Below, piece after piece: positions 54,725 through 64,000 of a stretch of 64,000 bases of DNA (its first letter is position 1; each line of letters opens with the position of its first letter). The DNA comes from Taudactylus pleione (lineage: Eukaryota > Chordata > Amphibia > Anura > Myobatrachidae), in contig JAUIMM010000200.1 in the NCBI GenBank assembly GCA_031769625.1, forward strand, positions 55,698,001-55,762,000. Reading direction: 5' to 3'. The translations under genes and the position numbers were made by a program. The notes under the pieces are model-generated. The model saw only the letters and a program-made list of their open reading frames with translations, was not told the DNA's origin and made no database searches.

Positions 54725-57540
54725 GATTATGGATGACTTCAGCTTTCAAAAAGTTATATCAGAAGTAGCTTAATTTACACCAGAGAAGAGAAAATGAAAA
54801 ATGTCATAAATATATTTAAGACACATACTGAAAATGTGTGACTATCTGTTCAATTTTGTCCCCAATAAGGACAATATATAGCCCCTTGTGGCTAGAAGAA
54901 ATAACACTTAGGGGCCAATGCAAAATTGAAAGCAAGTTGGTCATAATTGCTACTGCATTGCGTACACGGAACTAAATTTGTGTTTCGTCTTTATGCTGAG
55001 TTGTAACTGTCTGACCACATCCATTCTTTTCCGAGCATGCATTCCCCTGAGTGCACGCCGCGTCTGCTGTTGCGCATGGAGGCCCTGACACTAGAACCAG
55101 CAAAGCACAAATATGGGCATTGTCCTGAAGGGAATGCAAAAAAAGGCCATCTCATGGGCCTTTTTTTGCATACGTACATTGAAAGTGGGCATCTCAAAGC
55201 TTGCACACTAGTGCACAAGAGGAAGGCTGAACTAGCATTTGCATATTACCACCTACTGCAACTCCACAAAAAATCGCCACCACGGCTTCCACTTCTGAAT
55301 TAGGCCACCAGTGCGCACAAGCCCTATTCTTGGTACCATAGAGACATCTGGAATACAAGATTATTTATTAGTACGCACAATTCTGTATGGCTCGCAATGC
55401 AGCCTTCACTAGACTTAGCCTACATGCTAACGCTGCTTTAACACCCAGTAACACCCTTTCAGACGCAAGTAGAGGACCCTCTTGGAGGAGCTGCTTTAAT
55501 TGGCACAAAATAGGGGTATTTTGAGATTGCAAGTAGATATATGACTGATTTACTAATGTCTCAGCTCCAGATCATGTACAGTGTGAAGACATGAGATATA
55601 CCGTGCATCCACAAAATCGACTCTACATCGCCCCTTAATCTCTAGCTGCAAACATGGTTCTTATCCATAGGAGCAGAGAAACACAGTAGATAAGTTATTT
55701 TTTTAACCAAAATGTAACATGCAGGGGTACTAGCACATCATAATATAATTATTTAGATTGACCAATTGCCAATATGGTCTCAGGAAAGAACGGTTGTCCT
55801 CTTAAGATGAATTTGACCATTCTTTAGAGTTTTTAATTTTGCCTTCCTTTGAATCAACTGGGGTTTTTGATGACAAAAAAGGTGAAGTTAATGAAGATTT
55901 CTGTGTAACAACTACTGTATGTCACATTTTAATCTGAAAAAGTATACAAATAGCACTCTTTATTATGCTGCTCTGCTTCTGGAAGTAAATATAAGTATGA
56001 GTGCAGAAAATAATCTTAAATGAAACTGAAATGAGAAAAAGTAAAGGTATTAAGAATTCAGTATAGTTTTTAGTGATTCTGCAGTGCTAAATCTGGAAAG
56101 CTACAAAACGAATGGTAATAAAGAAAAGCCTTACCTGCAGGCTATTCTTTTATGTAGAGCTATGTAACATTTATTCTAATTTCCAGCTTTACAGCAAACA
56201 TCTCACTCACAGTGAATCTAGATGAATAAGAGTCTTACATGAATGAACTTTATCATAACTGTTGGAATGGCCCATGCTGCCATACACTCGCATATAATTT
56301 TTCCTGTCTTGGTAAATGTTCTTGTTCCTAATGAACAATAGCGGTCGCTTCATGGTTCAGTTAAAACACTGTATAGAGTTGTAGAGCTGATTCTAAGTAT
56401 AAATCGGAATACACAGCACATTCAGATGTGTTGTTTATGTGCAGAGGAGCTCGCTAAGTAGATGAGGGATTGTTGTATTTAATATGTATGAGATGCCGCA
56501 TAATAAAATCAAAAACACTACAAAGAACTATTAATCAAACTTTTGCTATTTGGCTGCTAATATTTCTTTCGTGCTGCCAATTTCGGAGTCATGAATAAAA
56601 GAAATAGGAATTGTGCAAATACAGTGATACATTGCATAAACCCTTTAGAATAATCTGTATTCCTGCACTAATTTGACCTACATTTGATCTGATCTTAAGC
56701 TGAGCCCTAATATGAAATGTACTGATCCATGTTGATTCAACATTCAGCCCCTCAACTAATAACACCTCCATTAGCAGCAGCGACTTCAACAAAATATTTT
56801 TGGTTGATAAATCCGACGTTGGCTGGCAGATAACTTGACCCATTCCTCCTTCCAGAATTGATTCAGCTTGCTGTTATTTTCAGATTGTCATAAGATGCTC
56901 ACTTCAGGTCACAACATTTCAGTTAGGATAAGGTCAAGACTTTGACTCAGATGTTCCAGAATAAAAACAAGTCCTCAGTTAAATTGTTTTCAGAACCATT
57001 ATTTGGCTGCATGACACTTTTTGAAACAAAAAAATTAAAATTATATAAATGCCTTACATGAATACATAAATTGTTGTCAGTGCTTGTCCTTCTTACCACC
57101 AAGTATCTAGCAAAATGAAAGCATGAAGAATTAGTTCATATTTTGATCAAAACATTTAATCTTGCTACATTTTTAAAATTCTATTAGGCTTTAACTCACA
57201 TACAACTTGACATTTTGACATTCCCCCTTAGAACTGTACAAAACAGAATTAATTGCACTCTAAATTATTATGAGTATTCCACAAACTGTGATATACCACT
57301 GCCTTACATTCATTGCTGAAATAAAATTGTTACTTCAAAAGCAATTGCATTTTTTCAATGTGTCTTTAAATGTTACTCCATTTTTGTATTCTCTGTCTAG
57401 AAGTAATCACTCAAAGCCTAAAATTAAGTGGGTGGAATTCTATGCATTAAAAAGCATAGATTTACTTACTGGGTTTACACCATTTGCTAAATCAGCACCA
57501 CTCACCCCTCTGCTGAGCTAAAATACCCCAGAGTATCACA
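54725..57540. other. AT-rich intergenic DNA, nothing recognised
   Basis: 2.8 kb without a convincing gene or repeat. Short frames such as 55037-55303(+) and 56589-56843(-) show no family motif or paired exon signals. This is the most unique-looking part of the window. Confidence 0.5.
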
Positions 57541-57583
57541 TTATCTATCTATCTGTCTGTCTGTCTGTCTGTCCATCTATCTA
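57541..57583. repeat. (TATC)n/(TGTC)n microsatellite
   Basis: 'tatctatctatctgtctgtc' followed by further tgtc and 'catctatct'. Confidence 0.95.
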
Positions 57584-57999
57584 AAGTTGGGTTGAGGTGC
57601 TCGTTTATAGTCAGTAATTTTGGGTCCACTGTAAATGAGCTCACACCCTTTTGGGTACGACAGGGGTTGTGTGTTATTTACACGTTGGTGGCCAGAATCC
57701 AGCATCTGATGTATATAAAACAATATTGATGTAAGCGTATCCATTATTTTATGAATAGCTTGTTTTAAGTCAAATAAACTATTTTTATTAGTATCTAACA
57801 CTTGGCCATTGGCTTGTTTCTTTGGGTGAACTCTTGTTGTGAGGGTTTACTTTCAGAAACCCTCAGGATTGCATATGTCTACAATGAACTACCTCATTGA
57901 CCATTTATAAGGATCAAACAATATCTGGTAAAGATTTCAAAAGGCTCTGAAAAATACTTTTCTTCTGTTAAAGCTTCACATCTACCATTATTTTTTTTA

Positions 58000-58001
58000 A
58001 A

Positions 58002-58048
<47 letters not shown>

Positions 58049-58245
58049 AACAGCGCAATGGTGTGGCACTCAAGGCAGCAAACAAATAATGCAGAATGTG
58101 TCTGCATTATTTGTTTGCTGCCTTGAGTGCCACACCATTGCGTTGTTTGTATTCCCTTCAGTGAGGGCACCGGCACGAATTTGTTTATTTATTGGGAGTG
58201 CCTTGCCTAAAGTTGTTTATATATATATATATATATATATATATG
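58000..58245. repeat. Perfect 42-bp palindrome between two (TA)n tracts
   Basis: (TA)n at 58002-58041. Left arm 58054-58095 and right arm 58101-58142 are perfectly complementary over 42 bp with a 5-nt loop (atgtg). A second (TA)n is at 58217-58245. It resembles an AT-microsatellite-tipped repeat family. Confidence 0.92.
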
Positions 58246-58609
58246 ACATGTTTAAGCATAAGTTGATGGTTGTTTTTAATATCTAACGTATGTAAAATGC
58301 TTATCATAATTGTATCTCTGTTTTTTGTGAATGCTTTCTTGGAGGTCCCACTAACAGGGGACAAGTAAATTCGATCTACAGATATGCAGCGAGACTTGCA
58401 CCCGCGAGTGGATCCGCGCACTGCATGCGCCTCCATAGAAATGCATGGTGCGATCGCAGTGCTCGCCATAGCGTACTGTAATGTATGCAGTTATGGGGAA
58501 TCGCATTGGTGCAGTGCGTGCGCATGTTTGTGGCGTGATCAGCAACAATGTAAATGGGCACATCTGTAGTATAGTGTAATTTCAGCGCAGGATAAGGACA
58601 TTTACGTCA

Positions 58610-58672
58610 AGATATGTATGTATGTATATACATATATATTTATATATATATACATACATACACATACGGAGG
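58610..58672. repeat. Palindromic (GTAT)/(ATAC) microsatellite
   Basis: 'atgtatgtatgtatatacat' leading into '(at)n' and then 'tatacatacatacacata', self-complementary over about 25 bp per side. Confidence 0.85.
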
Positions 58673-60300
58673 AAATGGGCACTCCAATGTCCAATGTTTT
58701 ATCAAGGTTACCAAGATATAGTAGGTACAGCGTAAGATATGGAAAACGGCACTGAGTCAAATACCAAACTGTTTATTTACAGAATTATAATATAATATTA
58801 AAACATACAGCAATGTTTCGAGCTTAAAGCATTGCTTTACTGTAAGATGCATGCTAGCTGGTGTATTCTGCAGGTATTCTGGGAGTTTGCAGAGCACTAC
58901 ACGTCACGGTCAGAGTTTTCAGCCTTCAAAATCTTATGTTTTGGTTCTGAAAATTGCATGTGATATATTGTGTTTTCTGTATGTACCTTACATGTTTCTA
59001 TTGAATTATTTGATAGATTTATTGTGTATAAACCTAATATGGTGGTGACACATCTCTGTCTCAATAAGTATGATTATATGTATATGTAGATTTTTATAAT
59101 GAACATTTAGCTATATGTTTAATATATTTTTAATTCATTGAAAACTTTTTACTTTTAACAAATGTATGAAATGTGATTGAATTGGTTAAACAAATGTGGT
59201 AAATATGGCTTTAAGACACATCTACTCTAATTTAAATGATTAGCAATATTATTGGCTTAAACAGAAAGGAGTGGTATATAAGGCACCACAACAGAGACTC
59301 TGTTATACTGCCCTTTTGAGGAAACTGTCACATGACAGAGAAACGCGTCAAGGGAATATTGTTACTTTGAATCCAGTCTATACAACTATCTTATTGATTG
59401 CTACACCTCCTGCTTTGAAGTTGAGCCACCGCAGCAGACACTGAGACCTTTCCAGCTTTTAACCAAGAGCTTTCTTCAGCGCGCAGTGAGACTGCACTGA
59501 ATGACACACGCTCATAAGGTAACATCCCACGAGCAGGATCCACGCTATTTCCGGACCGGCACTTCTCTTCCAAACATCTTTTAAATCAAGAGTGAACTGG
59601 GTAATTATACCGGGATTTATTGTCTACATAAACACCATCTTTTCTATTTGCTGCTACTGATTGCTGCATCAGCATAGACTGTGGCTCGTACAAATTACTA
59701 CCACTGGAGTGGAACATTTATTTATTATCTTCATTCTCAGGAGGAGCCATTATGACTTAGTTTATGCCAGCAATGGTATACTGATTCTGAGGTTTCTAAA
59801 CCCCTTTTCTGGATACAATATCACTCTGAGCTGTCACAAATGTTATGTATTGTGTGAGACAATTTATTTAGCCTCATAATTGCTTTTATATGTATCTTAA
59901 TTGATCTTAATAAATTGTGATATTGAATATACCTGATTTTGATAGTTAGTCTACTCTGAATTCCAATAGGAAGGCTCCAAAACCCGCAAAATAATGAAAG
60001 AGCTGAAACGAAGTATAAAAAGAAGGTTGAGCTCAGAGAGCCAGATCAGAGACCCATCAGCAAAGCAGGGCTGATGGAAAGGGATGAGAATTCATCATTA
60101 AACATGCCCAGAAGAGCAAACAGTGATATCACGAAGGGATGTGCATGTGAGAATCCTGAATTCTGAAGAGCAGAATGAGGCCTCAGAAGGGTTGGTGATG
60201 GGTGGTTTAGTCAAAGGCCTTATGGTAGGCAGATGGCCATCTGATGGAGGTTTTCTTTGCTCCCATATGTTTTGCTAACTCTCTGAAAAGATGGGGGGGG
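58673..60300. other. Intergenic DNA with a probable repeat fragment
   Basis: 58670-58850 ('atgggcactccaatgtccaa', 'cagcaatgtttcgagcttaa', 'agcattgctttactgtaag') and 59300-59360 ('gaaactgtcacatgacagag', 'aaacgcgtcaaggg') have the look of dispersed amphibian repeats ('gaaacgcgt' type), but no borders are found. No gene supported. Confidence 0.4.
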
Positions 60301-60316
60301 GGGGGCGATGATTGGG

Positions 60317-60500
60317 TAGCCGTGCAGCCCTTAGCCGCCCAAATAAAGTACTACATTTTTCCTCCTCTTGTAGGGGCTGAGCTGCAGCACAGCATATGGG
60401 CCCGCTTCCTCTATAATGGCCTCTCTCACACCGGCTGCCACAGGACCTGTACTTCTCCAGGCATGCTGCTGTGCAATTCTGAGTGTACACACTAACCTAC
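60317..60500 (+). repeat. Dispersed repeat, copy 1
   Basis: Similar to 63080-63240: 'gccgcccaaataaagtacta' against 'gccgcaaaataaagtacttc', 'cttgtaggggctgagctg' against 'ttgttggggctttactg', and 'ggcctctctcacaccggctg' against 'ggcctctcgcacaggacact'. A related 'tgtgtattt/tatatgtaa' run follows copy 1 and precedes copy 2. Identity unknown. Confidence 0.55.
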
Positions 60501-60687
60501 AGTCACTGCTGACAAGTGAGTCCTTTTGTACAGTATGTGTGTTTCTAGGTACTTGTGTATGTGTTTATATGTAACTACGTACAGATGTGTCCTCATATAA
60601 TCAAGGTGCCTGGTGTGATTCCCATGCTGTGTACTTTTCCTCAATTTTGATACTTTTTACTACATTTTGCCTCTTGGTTCGAATATA

Positions 60688-61169
60688 GGGCCTGATTCAA
60701 CGAGGATCGCAACTACTAAAGCAGACAGTCAATTGTTGCGTACTGCGCATGCATCGCAGTGCCCATGCACGATTGCCTCACTGCTATCGGGACGGCAGAT
60801 CCATTGCAGAGTGATTGACAGCACCATTTGGGGGTGGTAACTCGGAGAAATGCAGGCGTACCAGTGCGTTTGAACTCCATTGCAGGGGCGTGCATAAATT
60901 AGCCACTGCGGTGGCATACGCAGCCTGAACTCTCACTGTGTGAAGGAAAGTTAGCAATTTAGTGGTAGGGTCAGACCTGCCTTAAATGTGCGAGTGGTTC
61001 CGATGTTTCCGATGTTTTGGCTGGATTGCGAGGTATTATGGATGTAAGAGAGGGGAAGTGGGCGTCTGCATGTTGTCCATGCAAGTGCTTTGCAATTGCA
61101 ATTATTAGCATACTTTTACAGCAGAACTGCATGCGCGATTGCAGCAGTGATCCTTGCTGAATCAGGCCC
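60688..61169. mobile_element. GGGCCTGATTCA-type element, diverged
   Basis: Left gggcctgattcaacgaggatc and right (reversed) gggcctgattcagcaaggatc are inverted repeats of about 20 bp with few differences. The flanks ata/gta are an imperfect 3-bp match. Same end type as 13775-15099, different interior. Non-coding. Confidence 0.78.
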
Positions 61170-61180
61170 GTAGTGTACTA

Positions 61181-61634
61181 GGGGCCCCATTTACAAACGA
61201 AGGGAAATACCAGCAGCAATTTTAGTTTAGTATCACTGTGATACAAACGAAAATTCCACTGGTATTTAGTAATACTTCCCCTCCGGTGAAGTCCAGCGGA
61301 ATCTTTGGCAAGGTCCTCAGTTGGGCTGCTGGCAGCCTAATGCTGCTAGCGACGGGGCTCCAATGTCATGCGCAAACGCGACAATCCATCTGCTCATGTG
61401 CATGACAGGGAGACTCGGCAGTACCTGGAAGGCTTCGCTGAAGCCAAAAAGGCACCGCCAGGTCTCCATTGCCAGCAATGGGCCCTGCATCGCTCTTGCC
61501 ATTTAAAAGATGGCGAGAGCGATGCTGTACAAACAGCGGTAATCTAAGATTACCGCTGTTTACTAATACAGAAAAGTGGCATAACCCCTTTAGCGAGCGC
61601 TAAAGGGGTTACTTTTCATTTGTCAATGGGGCCC
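61181..61634. mobile_element. Hairpin-rich element with GGGGCCCCATT ends
   Basis: Ends ggggccccattt and (reversed) gggccccattga; the flanking dinucleotide 'ta' is present on both sides. Internal stems: 'gcatcgctcttgccat' / 'atggcgagagcgatgc' (about 61489-61527), 'acagcggtaatct' / 'agattaccgctgt' (about 61534-61560) and 'taacccctttagcg' / 'cgctaaaggggtta' (61582-61612). The overlapping ORFs at 61317-61506 on both strands are not credible genes. Confidence 0.65.
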
Positions 61635-61689
61635 TAGGTCTTTAGGATTATATTTTTTTGTGGCAAAGGAATCAGTATAAAGTCGTAGA

Positions 61690-62010
61690 TAAAGCATAGG
61701 GATGCATGGCATGGGTCATTCATATCGTACCTTGTTTTCTGCCTGTTTACCTTAGATTGTGTACTGTCAACTTTGCTACGTTTTCCTCAACTATGCTACT
61801 TTGTCCTAGCAAACTAATGAAGCCTGCACTGGGCCTGTAAACCCCTGGGAACCGTCAAACTAACAGTTAGTAAGGAGTGAGACCGAATATAAGTGAGAGC
61901 ATGGAAAACTACCCATCATAGGGATGCATGGCACGGGTCACTTAGATTGTGTACCCTTCCCTCAACTTTGCTACTTTTTTCTGCATTGTACCTCTTTTTA
62001 CTTAGTTTTA
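61690..62010 (+). repeat. Partial direct duplication 'catagggatgcatggcacgg'
   Basis: 'catagggatgcatggcatgg' with 'gtcattcat' and 'ttagattgtgtac' at 61697-61765 recurs at 61917-61960, each followed by 'caactttgctac'. A third, weaker copy of the 'tgtgtacttttcctcaattttgatac' part is at about 60630-60660. Confidence 0.6.
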
Positions 62011-62441
62011 GTTTGCTTCTACTGGGTACTAAAGATTATTGTTTTAGCGTGACTAAGTAGCAAAGTACTTGGCACAAAATGGGGTTATTTGTATCTGTGT
62101 ATGTGAGGGTATGTACTTATGTATATATGTAAATGTTGACTGCATGTGAGAGCTATTGGAAATATGTGTGTACAGGTACGTGGTATAGCAGAGTTGTGTG
62201 TCTTATCACTAAAGACAGTCTAGTTGCTTAACCAGTGGGATGGGTAATTAGAAGATAGGTGATGCACAGCCGTACTCACTGTGATACACTGGTTGTAATA
62301 GAGCAGAGCTTGAGTGGAGCGGGGTGTGATACAGCTCACCAGCCGGTGAGTGTATACTTCTAGGGGGTAGCGGTGCAGGATGCTGAAACATCGATGATAG
62401 CAGTAATATATCACGTCTCAAGGGTGCTAAGTCTATCACTC
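62011..62441. other. Intergenic stretch, nothing recognised
   Basis: No gene or repeat recognised. Confidence 0.5.
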
Positions 62442-62444
62442 TTA

Positions 62445-62820
62445 AGCTGCCCACACACATAGCGATCTGCACACGATCAGCCGATGTGTACGATTTGTGT
62501 ACGATTTCCCTTGAAACTCTCCCCGGCAGCTCTGCATACGAACTGCACACGATATGCACACAATTTGGTGTCCAATCTTCAAACAGTCTCTCCTGCATCC
62601 AGACTTTCACAGTGCATCATGTCCTAGATTGTCAGATCTGCCCTACTGCACGGCAGATCTGACGAATTGATGTGTGACCAGCGGGGACGCGCATCGCATC
62701 ATGAACGTGAGTGGGAACTCACGATTTACTCAGGATTTGGCCATATTTTACACGATCTGTCATTCCAATGTGTCAGAATCGGCCAGATCGGGTAAAATAT
62801 CACTATGTGTGTGGCCAGCT
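62445..62820. mobile_element. 376-bp MITE with TTA target duplication
   Basis: Ends agctgcccacacacatagcg and (reversed) agctggccacacacatagtg, two mismatches in 20. The flanks 'tta' at 62442-62444 and 62821-62823 are identical. The interior has repeated 'gcacacgat' motifs. Same style as 49270-49586 but with different ends. Harbinger-like by target size (inference). Confidence 0.85.
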
Positions 62821-62823
62821 TTA

Positions 62824-64000
62824 CACAGTGGAAAGATGGCGCACACAGCACTGAACTCGGTGGCTTTCTTGGAACGAGGAATGAAGCATCCATGGAGGAA
62901 CAAAATGATGTCTGCGCAGTATCACTTTCCCTTAACAAGAGTATGTACCTACCTATGTATTTGTGTATTTGTAAATGTGAGTGTATATACCTATATGGGT
63001 ACTTGTGTCTGTGAGTGTATATGCCTGTTTATATGTAAGTCTGTGTGTGTCTATATACATATGTACTGTATGGTGGGCAGGTGATCAGTGGCCGCAAAAT
63101 AAAGTACTTCACTATTCTTTCTTTTGTTGGGGCTTTACTGTCTGTTTTCACAGTGTACAGCTCCTACCTCCTCTCTCTGGGCCTCTCGCACAGGACACTA
63201 CTTCTCCAGAGGTCACGCTATGTGGGATCAGTATAGAGGAGATCAGCTCATTAAACAGGTGAGTGTAGATTCAACGAGGTATAAGTAAGGGAGGGTAATG
63301 TTACTGTAAGTATAAGAAGGTTAGTTAGAGTGATTGTTTTTTATCATGAGGTGTAGGTGTTAATGTTCTTAATGGGCTTAATTAAAATGAACAGGGCCCT
63401 AGAGAGTGCGACCGGGCACGAGTACTGTAGGTGGTGTGGCCTAATTGTGGAGGTGTGGCCATGCCCCCTACAAAAGATAAGAAAGATAGTATCGGAGCCA
63501 TGCATACCGCAGCCAGGGGCAGATCCTGGGGAGGTGACCAGTGCGATCGCTTCCCGTCGCACATCATGCAGGGAGAGAAAAGACTGTTGCTGAAGCAGCT
63601 GTGTGCTCTGGGCTGGAAAGAGAAGCTGCTGACACTGACAGGTAAGAAGAAGGGGGTGGCATACTTAGGCCCCCTGTGGGCTCCTTTAACAAGCCCAGGC
63701 CTTGGGTAATTAGTACCCACTCCCTCTCCCTGTTGGCACCTCTGTTCCAGGTAGCAAGTGGGGCAGTATCTGGTCAGCTCTTAAAAAATGTATTTGTGTC
63801 CAAAAAGCAAGTATACTGAACTGTCCTAGGATTAAACTTAAAATGGATAGTGACACTAGGTGGTTGTCTGTTAACTTTGATGTATAGTGGACTGGAAAGA
63901 GAGGCCACCGAACTAAATGACATCACAGCTGAAAGTCTAAGTAAATATATGGGAACATACAACTTTTTATTCTTTCAGATGTGCTGCTTCATTTGTCTAA
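62824..64000. other. Intergenic stretch to window end
   Basis: No gene supported. 63080-63240 is copy 2 of the dispersed repeat described at 60317, and 63438-63470 shares 'gtggcctaattgtgg' with 40915. Short frames overlap on both strands without family motifs. Confidence 0.45.

Noticed and set aside
61317..61506. Overlapping ORFs on both strands of 61317-61506
   Set aside because: They arise from the GC-rich hairpin element and mirror each other because of its inverted repeats.
63045..63262. Possible host exon
   Set aside because: The frame overlaps a repeat also found at 60317-60500, and there are no family motifs or convincing splice pairs.

Overview
This window looks like intergenic or intronic DNA from a repeat-rich vertebrate genome, most likely a frog or toad. 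The reasons are the dense nested hAT and 3-bp-target (Harbinger-like) DNA transposons, foldback MITEs built around a 'caaccaatcagattct' core that I associate with anuran genomes (inference), many minisatellites, and the absence of any operon, ribosome-binding site or compact gene. I found no convincing host gene, tRNA, rRNA, CRISPR array or prokaryotic feature. Nearly all long open frames are read-throughs of tandem repeats. The real coding sequence consists of decayed hAT transposase pieces.

The main content is one hAT family, here called hAT-B (ends TAGGGGTG...CACCCCTA, 8-bp target duplications). Four copies can be delimited to the base: 3435-10856 (+), 18081-24104 (+), 34327-39509 (-) and 50674-54716 (-). 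Each lies between identical 8-bp duplications: attttcac, atctgcac, attataga and attttaag. The 34327 copy keeps most of a transposase gene (BED zinc finger, N-terminal region, RNase-H-like region with LDPRF, C-terminal hAT dimerisation domain, acidic tail), although it has frameshifts, stops and two later insertions. The other three are non-autonomous and share one architecture: 5' end, a roughly 155-160-bp tandem array (A), a short N-terminal transposase ORF lacking the BED finger, a roughly 139-bp tandem array (B) in place of the catalytic core, a last B unit fused in frame to the dimerisation domain, then the 3' end. A sister family with TAGAGATG ends lies at 30549-34112 (two BED modules), and single ends of related elements occur at 41382 and 43155.

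Region by region: 1-2068 is GC-rich to purine-rich non-coding DNA. 2077-11092 is an older hAT (ends CAGTGGTGG/CCGCCTCTG, duplication gtcagcag) carrying a 40-bp minisatellite and the 7.4-kb hAT-B copy 1, which itself carries a multi-hairpin element at 8925-9566. 11850-13175 is a 20-bp-type minisatellite. 13775-15099 is a nest of 3-bp-target elements. 16640-17930 is a degenerate tandem repeat. 18081-24104 is hAT-B copy 2. 24280-28250 is a minisatellite complex with duplicated flanks. 28444-28796 is a hairpin-rich element. 30549-39509 holds two adjacent hAT elements. 39535-40425 holds two MITEs. 43155-44840 is a hAT end plus two minisatellites. 46226-50170 is a large inverted duplication enclosing a second multi-hairpin element. 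50674-54716 is hAT-B copy 3. 54725-64000 is mostly unique AT-rich DNA with microsatellites, a perfect 42-bp palindrome and several MITEs.

The most interesting content is the satellite-carrying hAT lineage, which has moved as a unit while keeping two truncated transposase ORFs, and the multi-hairpin elements made of about ten consecutive stem-loops. All boundaries, repeat periods and translations were read by eye; no alignment or database search was run.
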